Of a stretch of DNA of 64,000 nt, positions 43,856-54,399 are shown piece after piece. The position numbers were made by a program, and so were the translations under genes. Source of the DNA: Laburnicola sp. R22_1 (lineage: Eukaryota; Ascomycota; Dothideomycetes; Pleosporales; Didymosphaeriaceae); NCBI GenBank assembly GCA_014281115.1, contig JACONQ010000013.1, positions 2,408,501-2,472,500 on the forward strand, given 5' to 3'. Every line of letters begins with the position of its first letter. The first letter of the stretch is position 1. The notes beneath the pieces were generated by a model, which was not told the origin of the DNA, searched no databases, and saw only the letters and a list, made by a program, of their open reading frames with translations.

Positions 43856-45990
43856 CCGTATTCGGCCACTCAACGCACAGACCCCACTCAACGCACAGTT
43901 AACACTAAAAATCGTATATTTTCAACACCTTATAACTCCACCAATATGGACCCGATCGACGCAGCTGTTGAAGCTTTAAAATCCCTGAAGCTAGGAGAAC
44001 GTCCTAATATATCCCAGGTTGCTCGGGAGTACGGCGTTGAGCGGTCGCGGCTCTCGAAGCGCTATCGAGGGGTTTAGGGCACCTATGCAACTCGGGCCGA
44101 AAAAAAGCGACTCCTCAACAATATACAGGAAAAACAGCTACTACAGTACATTGATAAGCTGTGTGTACAAGGCCTACCCCCTATAAGAGAGATGATACGA
44201 AATTTCGCTGGAGAAATAGCACATTAAGAGCTAGGAAATTACTAGGTTAATCGCTACATTGCGCGGCATCAAATTGACCTTATATCGCGATAGACATCTA
44301 GCATTAATAGCCAGCGCTACAAAGCCGATTTAGCCTTTAAATACGCCCTCTATTTCAAGCTTTTAGACGATAAGATTAAGCAGTACAACATCGCACCGTC
44401 AAATATATACAATATGGATGAGAAGGGCTTCTTAATCAGGGTAGTGTTAAAAATGAAGCGCGTGTTCTCTCGACAGCGATATGAGCAAGGAGGCGTCAAG
44501 CAAGTACTCTAGGACGGCAATAGAGAGTGGATAACGACAATAGCTTATATATGCGCTGAGGGCAGCTCTCTTAAACCTGCCCTAATATATTAGGCGGCTT
44601 CTGGCAATATCTAGGACACATAGCTACAAGATTTCAATCCTTAAGAGCACCAGGCCTTTTTCGCCTTATCACTATCTGGATGGACAAACAACGAACTTGG
44701 GATTGCCTGGCTTAAGAGGTGCTTTTAAAAGGAGACTAAGAAGAAGGCAAAGCGCGACTATCGACTCCTAATTCTTGATGGGCATGGCTCACACGTTACT
44801 ATAGAGTTTATCGAGTTCTGCAATTAAAATCGAATCCTCCTAGCTATCTACCCGCCGCATTCAACTCATACGCTACAGCCTCTAGATGTCTGCCTTTTTA
44901 AGCCTCTTTTAGCTGCATATACAAAAGAGCTCTCCGAATTCATGTACAACAGCCAAGGACTCACATCTATCACTAAGCGCGACTTCTTTCGCTTCTTCTA
45001 TAAGGCATGCAGAGTTGCATTCGCCAAAGAAACAATAATTAACGCCTTTAAAGTTACTAGCATCTCTCCGCTGAATAGCAACGCTATATTAAAGAAATTT
45101 AAGGATCTAGAGCCTAAGAGGCTATTAAGCAGCGATAGCACGTTGTTAGTACTCTCTGCAAGCGATTGGCGTAAAATTGAAGGACTTCTACGACAGGTAG
45201 TTGAGGATCTTAATAATAAACGCGTCTTGCAGCTGTCTTACACAATACACGCAATAGCGACTCAGAAATAGCTTGTCTAGCACGAAAACGATCGCCTTAG
45301 AGATGCCCTTTTTAATGAGAAGAAGCGCCGTAAGCGTGGCAAGGCATTACTACTTGAACCCTCTAAGAATTACGCTGGCGGCGCTGTCTTCTGGTCGCTA
45401 TTAAAAGTTAAGGCTGCCCGCAATCGCTAGGCTGAAAAAGACACTAAAGCAGAAGAACTATAACACCAGAAGGAGCGCAACAAGCTAGCTAAGGAGTAGA
45501 AAAAGCAGGAGAAACAGGCTATGCTTAAGCAGAGGGCGCAGAAAAGGATGGCTGCAAAAGAGGTTAGGTTGCAAGAACAGTAGAGGAAGGCGGCAGAGCG
45601 CGAAGAAGATCTACTTGCGCGCGCAGCTAAAAAGCAACTTAGGACTGATATACAATTGGCCAAAAAGGGTAAGGCGTGTAGCCTTAAGGCTCCTGCACCT
45701 CCTGCTTATGTTATTAAGGACCTAGAGGTTGATGTTGAGGATCTATTAGTTATTGAAGGGGTGGTGGAGGCATCCGGCCCATCAACGCGCACTCGCAAAG
45801 TACGCCTCCCACAGAGGTATCACACGTAGTTTATCGTTGCCAATCGATTTATCAAGCTTCTGCAAATGCTACTCTAAAAATCTAGTGATTTTACGATATA
45901 TATAGAGCTCTGCAGCTTCAAAAGTAATAGTGGTGGCTATCCTCAAACTGTGCGTTGAGTGGGGTCTGTGCGTTGAGTGGCCGAATTCGG
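43856..45990 (+). mobile_element. pogo-G, nested in pogo-F
   Basis: 2135 bp between TA 43854-43855 and TA 45991-45992. Terminal repeats share about 47 bp, beginning CCGTATTCGGCCACTCAACG on the left and CCGAATTCGGCCACTCAACG on the right. Confidence 0.92.
43946..45829 (+). pseudogene. pogo-G transposase
   Basis: One 628-codon frame from ATG 43946 (MDPIDAAVEALKSLKLGE) to TAG 45829, with about 17 internal stops and no frameshift seen. HTH (VAREYGVERSRLSKRYRGV), YNMDEKGFLI, LILDGHGSHV and QPLDVCLFKP are all intact, then a Lys/Arg-rich coiled C-terminus and the typical end VRLPQRYHT. Confidence 0.87.
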
Positions 45991-46693
45991 TATGGTGTGT
46001 GGCGCTCTACCTTAACACAGAGACATAAGACCGAAACACAGTCGCACGCGTCTAAGATTATTAACCAACAAAAGCTTACTCCACAATAAGAGGCAGAGCT
46101 TGTTAAATACATAGAAGGACTCACAGCTCGTCACTTGCCACCTACAAGAGAGATGATACGAAATTTCGCGTCAACAATAGCTAAGGAGCCAGTGAGCGAG
46201 AGCTGGGTTACGCGCTTCATCAACCAACACAGCATCCATCTTATCTCTCGATGGCAGCTGGTATGGACAGCAATCGCCACCACGCCGACTTAGGGGATAA
46301 ATACAGTCTGTATTTTGACTTCCTTAGGAACAAAATGAAGGAATACGATATTGAGCCTCGTCACACGTACAATATGGATGAAAAGGGCGTCCTTATTGGT
46401 ATCACTGGCCGATCAAAACGAGTGTTCAGCAGACGAATGTGGGAGAATAAGGAGGTTGCAGCAGCCCTTCAAGATGGCTCTTATGAATGGATTACCCTCC
46501 TAGCGTGTGTGTGCGCTGATGGATTAGCCTTGCCGCTAAGCCTTATCTATTAGGCTACTAACAAGGCTATACAATTAAGCTGGGTAGAGGATATTAAGGC
46601 AGGAGAGCACTTAGTACACATTTGCTTGTCGCCTTCAGGCTGGACAAACAACGATATTGGCCTTGCCTGGCTTGAACAGGTGTTTGATCGCTA

Positions 46694-48017
46694 CAGTGCC
46701 AAGCCAAAAGTCTGTTCCCCCAACACGCTAACGCGCGTACACCAACACCAATACCCTATTTTCAACACTACATTACTCCACCAATATGAGCTCTTTTGGT
46801 GTAGAAATTTCAGGAAATCGTCGCCGCAATGCCGAATTATCTGTCCAGCAACAGGATTTAATTATCGCGAAGTGTGAGGCGGGCGCGTTATCGCGGGAGT
46901 TGGCTGAGGAGTTTAACTGTACGCGTCGCTGCATCAACAAAACACTTCAAAGATATGGAGAATAACACCACAATCAATCGCGGCCTCGATCAGGGCGTCC
47001 CCAGGCGCTTAATACACATGACAAGCGTGTACTCTATCAAGAGGCACGAAAAAGCCCAAGGATCGAATACCCAGCCCTCCTCCGCAAGGCCTCCCTCCGC
47101 CGCATCTCTCGAACGACTGCATATCGCGCATTGAAGGCAGAGAGCCTAACCAACTTCCAGGCAGCGCAGAAGCCCAAGATCACTCGCGCGGTGGCCCAGG
47201 AGAGGCGTCAATTCAAACGGGAATATCGCAATTGGGATTGGCGCGGACAGCCCTTCCAGTTCTTAGATGAGTGCTCTATTTAAAGACGCTCTGGCGGCAC
47301 ATCTATATGGGTTTTTCGCCTCCCACACGAGAAATGGAGACATAAGATGATTGAGGAGACAGTTATATCAAGATCTCGCGCGGCAATGGTGTGGGCGAGT
47401 ATCTGGCTTGATCGGAGAGGGCGGGTTCGGCGGAGTCCCTTAGTGATCATGCCCAGGGACCCAGCAGCTCGTCGCAAAGGATACAGCGCATGGAGTTATA
47501 TTGAAGCTCTACGCGAAGGACTCCTCTGTAATTATCACGCAGGAGATATCTATATGCACGACATCGCGCCCATCCACAGGGCGCGACAGTCGCTCGATTT
47601 TTTGGCGGAACACGGCATACAACCGATCGAGTGGCCGCGTTATTCCCCCGACATCAACCCCATCGAACATCTCTGGTGGTCCCTCAAGAGAGAACTCCAT
47701 AAGCGTTACCCCAATATGGGCGACCTTGGCGACAGCGACGAGGACTTTGAGACCTTCTGCGCGGCGTTGAAAGATTGCTGGCGTAGGATCCCTGATTCGC
47801 TAATTCGCAAGCTTATACTTAGTATGCCGCGCCGCCTACTTGCTCTCCAGCGTGCGCGCGGGTATCAAACAAAATATTAATCAAATAATTATCTCTATAT
47901 CAATTATCAACTCTCCGGGAGCGATATTGGGGGTGCCGGAGCGCTCTGCGCGACGGGGTGGTGATGATGGCGGACCTCGCTTACCCCTGCGGGGAACAGA
48001 CTTTTGGCTTAGTACTG
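46694..48017 (+). mobile_element. Tc1-type DD34E transposon, nested in pogo-F
   Basis: 1324 bp between TA 46692-46693 and TA 48018-48019. The 27-bp terminal repeats differ at two positions and begin CAGTGCCAAGCC (left) and CAGTACTAAGCC (right), the CAGT start typical of Tc1/mariner. It belongs to a different superfamily from the pogo elements around it. Confidence 0.93.
46786..47880 (+). pseudogene. Tc1-like DDE_3 transposase with two ochre codons
   Basis: ATG 46786 to TAA 47880, 364 codons in one frame, broken only by TAA at 46963-46965 and 47281-47283, both likely CAA before C-to-T change. The N-terminus has an HTH (LSRELAEEFNCTRRCINKTLQ). Catalytic residues: Asp in FLDECSI, Asp in MHDIAPIHR, and Glu in YSPDINPIEHLW, with exactly 34 residues between the last two (DD34E). 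Confidence 0.92.
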
Positions 48018-48552
48018 TACACTAAGGCAAAAGCTTGACGGTCTTACTGGTTACTCATCCTTGATGGCCATAGATCTTATGTTACTATGGATTTTATCGA
48101 CTATTGCGATCGTAACAGGATACTTCTGGCCATCTGGCCCCCTTATTCGACCCACACGCTTTAGCCGCTTGATGTGGTACTGTTTAAGCCTCTCTCTACT
48201 GCGTACTTAAAGGAGCTATCAGATCACCTCTACTAGAGCTAGGGACTCCTCCCTATTAAGAAGGGCGACTTCTTCCCTCTATTCTGGAAGGCCTGGATAA
48301 GCTCCTTTAAAGAAGAGATAATTCTTAAGTCTTTTGAGGCCACTAGTATATCACCTTTTAACCCAGAGGTTATACTCAAAAGATTCACCAACACCGCCCT
48401 AGATGAGCAGGAATTACAAGAGAGCTCTACGTCAGTACTCAGTGGATCTGACTGGCGCAAACTAGATCGCCTTGTACGATCTGCAGTAGAGGATTAGGGC
48501 AGCAAGGACGCGCAGAAGCTTAGCCGCTTACTACCCTGTCTCGGCGGTCAAT

Positions 48553-48750
48553 CTATCGCGTGCAAAAATCGGTAGAAATCTTGGCGGCATCCGAGAATTT
48601 GCGCGCGCGCGGGGAGCCTCATACAAATTGTAAATTTGACTGTGACGCGTCGATAACAGCCTATAAACTGTTGAACAACTGTTAGTAAGTTGTGAGGCTG
48701 TACAAATACGTGTATAGGGCTATACTGACGCTTTTTTTGGTGGAGTAGTC
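48553..48750 (+). repeat. Left TIR of the two-gene transposon
   Basis: 198 bp, inverted match to 54066-54263. Contains a GCGCGCGCGC run and a short palindrome CTGTTGAACAACTGTTAG. The transposase ATG follows at 48752. Confidence 0.9.
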
Positions 48751-48751
48751 C

Positions 48752-49881
48752 ATGTTTCGAGCTCACGGAGTCGCTCCTCGCCCTCTTACTGCCGCGCAGG
48801 CGCGTCGCCCGCCAACTATACCCCGAGGGCTTACAACTAAAGGCCATAGGCTGGATCCCCGTCGTCGCCTCGATATTTATCGCTTTCTGCTACTTGGCTA
48901 GCGCCACGACGATATCGCAGATTTAGTAGACGTGTCGTTGTCAGAGGTGTATAAAATTAAGCGAAACTTGAAGCTCTACGGTATAGGAGCACTCGCAAAC
49001 CCAGCAGCCCCAACGTTGTACTCGGCCGCCCGCGTAAATTATCGTCTGACGATGAGCAGGCGCTGTACGATGAGCTGTTTCAGAGCGGTTGGATGTATCA
49101 GGACAAGATTGTATACTGGCTGTGGATGGAGAGAGGCGTTCAGGTACACTAATCCACTATTAGTCGACTGTTAAAGGATCGCGACTGGAGCGAGCGAGCC
49201 CTACGGCCTATATCAATACTGCGCAATGAGGAGCTCTATAAGGCTTACTGGAGGAGTATAAGGCAATTTATCGCCGCCGACTTGGTGTTTCTTGACAAGT
49301 CTATTTTTAACGAGAAGACTGGCTGGCGCCACAGGGTGTATGCCCTAATTGGGTTTACTAATCGATATTTCCAGGACGTACGGCGTGGCAAAACTTGGGC
49401 TATTCTCCTAGCGTATACAGTTGACGGTTACCTGCCCTGTATAGGTATAAAGGAGGGCTATTTTAGCCATAAGGACTTTATTAATTGGATCCGCAATTCG
49501 CTGTTGCCCACGCTCCGGGCGGCGTATGGCTAGAAGCCTATAGTTATAATACTCGACAACGTCTTAATTTATACAAACTGGGAGGTGGTGAGAGTTATTG
49601 AGGAAGCTGGCCATATTGTTAGATTTCTGCCACCGTATTCGCCTGATTTTAACCTAATTAAGCTTACCTTTGGAGTCCTAAAGGCCTGGATCCGCCGCAA
49701 CTACTGCTATGTACGGTGGCGCTTTAACAACTTTGGCGACTTTCTAAGGGGCGCTATCCGCGAAAGTCGCTGCGATCGGTTCGCGAAAAAGCACTTTAAG
49801 CACGCTACCGACGGCGTGTATAGGATAGAGAACCAGGAGCAGCTCTGGGAGGCACGTAGGGAGATGTGCAGGTGGCAGTAG
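48752..49881 (+). pseudogene. Tc1/mariner-like transposase of the two-gene element
   Basis: ATG 48752. HTH region (LDIYRFLLLG..RHDDIADLVDVSLSEVYKIKR), then VFLDKSIFNEKTGWRHR (first Asp), VIILDN (second Asp), and LPPYSPDFNLIKLTFGVLKA, where the family has a catalytic Glu (NPIEL), so Glu is now Lys. Stops at 48899-48901, near 49148 and at 49531-49533, plus one single-base frameshift near 49020. Dead. Confidence 0.85.
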
Positions 49882-51213
49882 AGCGTAGAGTAGAGCGTAG
49901 AGTTGTTAGGATAGACGTTAAACTTGCCAAGGTGAATACTAAGTAAAGTAGTGACGTAATTACGTAAAGTCCATGCTCTGCAATTATCGTTAACTCAGCC
50001 AGTAACCCTACTACCCACAGCGCCCCTACTACCCATACTTACGAACCCTGCGGCGGCAGTAGCTGTCTTATAGTGCTGCTTATACTTCTTTAGGTTATCT
50101 TGTAGGTGCCTAATAACTCCATCCTTCAGCTTAAAGCGCTTACTAACCGCGATTTTATAGAGTTCTCCTCTAACGCTTGATATCTCCTTAAGATCTTTGA
50201 TAGTCCACTTTTCTGATATCGCCATATCTTGAGCCTGCTCGTAGTTCTTACGATCGTCCTCTAGCTGCTAGTTGATTAGCCAGCTGAAAAACTCCCTTAC
50301 TGTTGCCCTTGTATCCTTCTGGCCACTTACAGGGCTTGAGCTGACGATTGGGAGGGCGCTGCCTGGCGTACGCGGACGCTGACTTGGTAGAGGTGAGTAG
50401 TACTGCTGCAGCTGTTGAAGCTGCGATGGAAGAGCTGGCGGTATAGAGTAAGCAGGATAACCTATTTGGGGCGCTATAGGTACTGCAGGCTGACCAAATC
50501 CGACAGTATTTTGCTGTAACTAGACGCTCTCACGCTGGAGCTTGAGCAGCTTGTGTTTCTTGTCGCGCCAGCGAGCCTTGTTAATAGCTCTCTGGCGCTC
50601 CTTCTGGCGCTTACGTCGCTCGTAGTTACGCCAGAAGTCGCCCTCACTGTTGCTCCTATTGCTCTCCGAGTTGCTATAATAACCGCCACGCTGGGCTTTT
50701 AAGCGCTTTTTACTAGCACCTCTCTAACGCTTTAGCTAGTTGCTGCCGCCAGCAGGGCTCTGCTAGTAGTCGATAAGAGTTATTAGCGGCGCGAGGAGCT
50801 TAGTCTGGCCAGCAACGATCGCGTTCGCCCAGGACTTTGAGTCGGCAGCTCCAATAGCGTAGTGCTCGTGGTTGGGCGTTACCTAGCACCAGTTCCTAAA
50901 GTTTGTACACTCACTATTGCGATAGAGCTAGTGCTAATGAAGGCTTCTCTCCCAGTCCTGCGCTGACGACAAGCTCTCTACGCGCTGTATAGCCCTTGAC
51001 TCGTTAAGGAGCTGCTATTGATGGCGCGTCTGCTTTTCTAGCTGTGGAGTCACCTCACCCACGTCAGACAATGGGTTGTTGAACAATTAATTACGCTTAA
51101 AGGCCTTTTCGAGAGCCTTAGCCTTAACGCGCACCTTAAAGGTAGCCTCTACAAGCTGGACGCCCGGCGATTTGCTGACCTGGTACTCGATAGCTTTAAA
51201 AGCTTGTCCTCCT

Positions 51214-51267
51214 CCACCTGGCTAAAGTCGGCCAGCGTTACCACCTGGCTAAAGTCGGCCAGCGTTA
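51214..51267. repeat. 27-bp perfect tandem duplication
   Basis: 51214-51240 is repeated exactly at 51241-51267 within the second gene of the two-gene element; nine codons, so the frame is kept. Confidence 0.92.
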
Positions 51268-51687
51268 CTAGTATTTTTCGCGACTTTACGCCCGCTCGAA
51301 AAGCCACCGTACGGCTCTCAAAGTCAAACTCACGCCCACTAAGTTGAGCCTCTGGCTGCTCCAGCATATCGTTTATAACTTTCTCCGCTATATTAAGCCA
51401 CTAAAAATAGCGGCTGTGTCTCTCTGGTGGGCGGTGAACAGCGCTCTTGCTGTTGACGATAAGCTTATAGTCTACCTCTAGGTCAAATTCCGCTCGCGAA
51501 CCCAGCGACGACGATAAACTAAGTAGTGGAGGGTGGAGAGGCTCACACGCGCGTGGCGTAGTGGGCGACGATAGCGGCAGCGTGCTCTCGATAGTGAGGT
51601 CAATACAGGGAGGCTCTACTGGTGGCGGCGATGACAAGGGTAGAGCCTGCTGTCTATTTGTAGTGTTCTGCGTACTAACTACCGGTA

Positions 51688-53815
51688 CCATGACTAATCA
51701 CCAAATGCACGACCCCACCAAATGCACGGTTTTGAAAAAATCCACGTAGTTTATCAACGCTCATAACTCCACCAATATTGACGCTATGGAGGCCGCGCTG
51801 GCAGCAATCGAAAGCTTGCCAGCAGGCGAAAAGCCTAATTACACCAAAATTGCCAAATTATTTGGCGTTGAGCGATCAACTTTATCGCGGCGCGCGCGCG
51901 GGATCAATAAAAGCCACATAGAGAGGGCAAATGAGCAGAAATTTCTCAACACCACACAAGAAAAAGAGCTTGTAAACTACATATATAAGCTCAACAAGAG
52001 AGGCCTGCCTCCTACAAAGCAAATAATCCGAAATTTCGCAACAGAAATAGCCAGAAAAGAGCCAGGCAAAAACTGGGTTGAGCGCTTTATTGCCCGCAAC
52101 AATATTGAGCTCATATCGCGATGGACTACTGGTATCGACGCCTGTCGCCACCGCGCTGATTCTGCTACCAAATACGCCTTATACTTCAAGCTTTTAGGCG
52201 ACAAAATAACCCAGTACGATATCGACAGTCGCCATATGTACAATATGGATGAAAAAGGGTTCCTTATTGGAGTGCTCACCAAGATGAAAAGAGTGTTCTC
52301 GCGGCAGCTGTATGAGCAGGGCCCTCACAAGCAAATGCTCCAGGACGGCAATAGAGAGTGGGTAACAACAATTGCCTGTATTTGCGCCGACGGCACCTCG
52401 CTGACGCCAGCCTTGATTTATCAAGCTACTACGGGCAATATACAAGACTCATGGCTTCAAGATTTTGATCCGCAACACCACAAGGCCTTTTTGCGAGCTC
52501 ATCAAGTGGGTGGACCAACAATGAGATTGGTTTGGCGTGGCTCAAACAAGTATTTGATCGCGAGACCAAGGAGAAAGCTCGTAGGGAGTACCGACTACTC
52601 ATACTTGATGGGCATGGGTCTCATATTACCATGCAATTTATCACGTACTGCGACAATAACAAAATACTCCTTACAACCTTCCCGCCACACGCTACCCACA
52701 CTCTCCAGCCTCTTGATGTGGCGATGTTCAAGCCTCTGAGTACGGCGTATACAAGAGAGCTCTCAGAGTTTATGTACAACTGCCAGGGCCTCTCAGCAAT
52801 CACCAAACGCGACTTTTATCGACTCTTCAACGCCTCCTGGCAAAGGGCCTTTCAAGAAACAATAATACTCAAAGCTTTTGAGTGTACTGGGTTGTCACCT
52901 TATAACCCAAACACTATACTCAAGAAGTTTATCGCAGAGCACGAGAGCCCTCCCTCAAGTCGGAGTAGCTCGTCAAACCTCTCTGATTCTGATTGGCGTA
53001 AAGTACGGCAAATACTGAAGGACATTGTTGCGGAGGACCACGCTGAGGAGCGTAAACAGCTGTCGCAAAGTTATCACAAGCTTGAGATCAAATACAGGAT
53101 CCTTCAACACCAATACAATAGGCTTGAGCAAGCTTTTATCAACGAGAAGAGGCGCCGTCAACGTGGCAAGCCTCTCCTACTTGATAAACCTGATAATTGG
53201 CATGGCGGCGCCGTATTTTACTCACCTAGCAAAGTTCAGAGGGCCCGCGAGAGGCAGGACCAAATTGAGACTGATAAAAAGCTTCAACAACAACAACTCT
53301 CAGAGGCTCAACACCAAAGGCTTCTCAAAAGCAGGAGAAACAAGCTCTCAAAGAGGAGAGAGCTCGCGTACGTTTGGCGGCGCGAGAACTGAAGGCGCAA
53401 GCAAAGAGGCCAAGGCTGCTGAGCGAGCTGAAAAGCTACTCCAAAAGCAGCTCGAAAAGCAACTCAAAGGTGATATACAATTGTCTAAAAAGGGTAATCG
53501 ACAGAGCCTCAACCCTCGTACACCAAAAAAACAAGCTCTTGAGAGACCTGAGGCTACTATTGTTGATCAAGAGCCCACTGGAGAGAGGGTGCCCTCACCC
53601 GCCAGAGCCACGCGCACCCGTACTGTACAGCTCCCACAGCGTTATCGCAAGTAATTTATCATTGCGCAATGGTTTTACATGCTCCTACGAGTGCTACTGC
53701 AAAAAATCTAGTGATTTTACTATATATTTGGCGTTGTATAGGTTTTGGAGTGTTGCCCTTGGTGGCGGCAAAAACGTGCATTTGGTGGGTCCGTGCATTT
53801 GGTGGTAAAATATGG
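51688..53815 (+). mobile_element. pogo-H, innermost and best-preserved pogo element
   Basis: 2128 bp between TA 51686-51687 and TA 53816-53817, inside the second gene of the two-gene element. The ends begin CCATGACTAATC (left) and CCATATTTTACC (right), both followed by two copies of ACCAAATGCACG. As the deepest layer it should be the latest arrival. Confidence 0.93.
51786..53654 (+). pseudogene. pogo-H transposase: no stops, three 1-base homopolymer deletions
   Basis: ATG 51786 to TAA at 53652-53654. The frame is free of nonsense codons but shifts near 52490 (a T run one shorter than in pogo-J), near 53332 (an A run one shorter) and near 53407 (GG reduced to G), after which the original frame returns. 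Domains: HTH (IAKLFGVERSTLSRRARG), CENP-B-type HTH with KNWVERFIARN, YNMDEKGFLIGVL, LILDGHGSHI, LQPLDVAMFKP with an intact triad, a coiled C-terminus (KAAERAEKLLQKQLEKQL) and end VQLPQRYRK. It may be functional if the deletions are sequencing errors. Confidence 0.9.
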
Positions 53816-54065
53816 TAAAGCAAGGGCAGCCCGATTGACTGCTGGGGCACTGTTAGCCCAGCGTCGCGCGCGAGTTATTGGGCCCTTACCGGTACCGCTC
53901 GCCAGGCGCCCTCTAGTACTCCCACTGGGAGCTTTCTTAGGGGCCTTCTTGCTGCTCTTACGGGCTGTACGCGCCTTTGCAGCTGCTCAGTCGCCCTCAG
54001 TTTGCTCTCCAGGCCGTGAGGGGGCCCTACGCACCCTCTGTGGGCGATCTCCAGCCATTTCGACG

Positions 54066-54263
54066 GACTACTCCACCAGAAAAAGCGTCAGTATAGCCCT
54101 ATACACGTATTTGTACAGCCTCACGACTTACTAACAGTTGTTCAACAGTTTATAGGCTGTTATCGACGCGTCACAGTCAAATTTACGATTTGTATGAGGC
54201 TCCCCGCGCGCGCGCAAATTCTCGGATGCCGCCAAGATTTCTACCGATTTTTGCACGCGATAG
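54066..54263 (-). repeat. Right TIR of the two-gene transposon
   Basis: 198 bp inverted match to 48553-48750; the second gene's ATG lies 8 bases inside (54058). Confidence 0.9.
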
Positions 54264-54399
54264 ATGCGCACCGTCACTCAATGCGCAACCCCAACGTAAT
54301 CGCTCAGCCAGCAATATGAGGCTATAGAGCTCTACACAAAAGCTTTTATCGCGAGATTTTCTAGAGTTGGCTTCTCATAGAGCTATAGATGATTGCTAG

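Larger units (their letters stand above)
43682..48530 (+). mobile_element. pogo-F, split by pogo-G and the Tc1 element, 3' end interrupted by pogo-J
   Basis: The terminal repeat starts ACGTGTCCGTGCGCGTGATG after TA 43680-43681. Pieces: 43682-43855, 45991-46693 and 48018-48530. The sequence resumes in frame across each insertion. The 3' end is not found after pogo-J within this window. Confidence 0.85.
43770..48530 (+). pseudogene. pogo-F transposase in three pieces
   Basis: ATG 43770 (MAPIDDAIAEIESLPPSEE). Pieces 43770-43855 (HTH start), 45993-46691 (rest of HTH, YNMDEKGVLIGITGR, SGWTNNDIGLAWL) and 48020-48530 (LILDGHRSY, PLDVVLFKP). The catalytic Asp residues remain. Stops are present but fewer than in pogo-G or E. 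The C-terminal fifth is missing. Confidence 0.8.
49995..54058 (-). pseudogene. Second gene of the two-gene transposon, unknown function
   Basis: ATG 54058 (MAGDRPQRVRRAPSRPGEQ), 8 bases inside the right TIR. The reading runs to 53818, is interrupted by pogo-H, and resumes at 51685 to a TAG near 49995. Visible: an N-terminal Lys/Arg/Ala-rich basic stretch (ARTARKSSKKAPKKAPSGS), a Pro/Ser-rich region (SSPPPVEPPCIDLTIES, a SUMO-interaction-like IDLTI), a globular middle (EFDLEVDYKLIVNSKSAVH), and a strongly basic helix (WRNYERRKRQKERQRAIN). After a Gln/Pro-rich linker it ends with a charged block (EKWTIKDLKEISSVRGELYK). Several stops, and a perfect 27-bp in-frame tandem duplication at 51214-51267 (LADFSQV repeated). 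No family recognised; the basic composition suggests DNA binding or an accessory protein, which is inference. Confidence 0.65.
48553..54263 (+). mobile_element. Two-gene transposon with 198-bp TIRs (carries pogo-H)
   Basis: 48553-48750 and 54066-54263 are inverted repeats (198 bp, three differences, all T for C on the left), starting CTATCGCGTGCAAAAATCGG. The flanking duplication is AT, within the pogo-I terminal repeat. Net length about 3.58 kb after removing pogo-H. It carries a DDE transposase (plus strand) and a second, unrelated gene (minus strand), convergent, each starting within 8 bases of the inner end of a terminal repeat. Confidence 0.88.

Noticed and set aside
48601..48614. GCGCGCGCGC run in the two-gene element TIR as a separate microsatellite
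   Set aside because: Present identically in both TIRs, so it is part of the terminal repeat.
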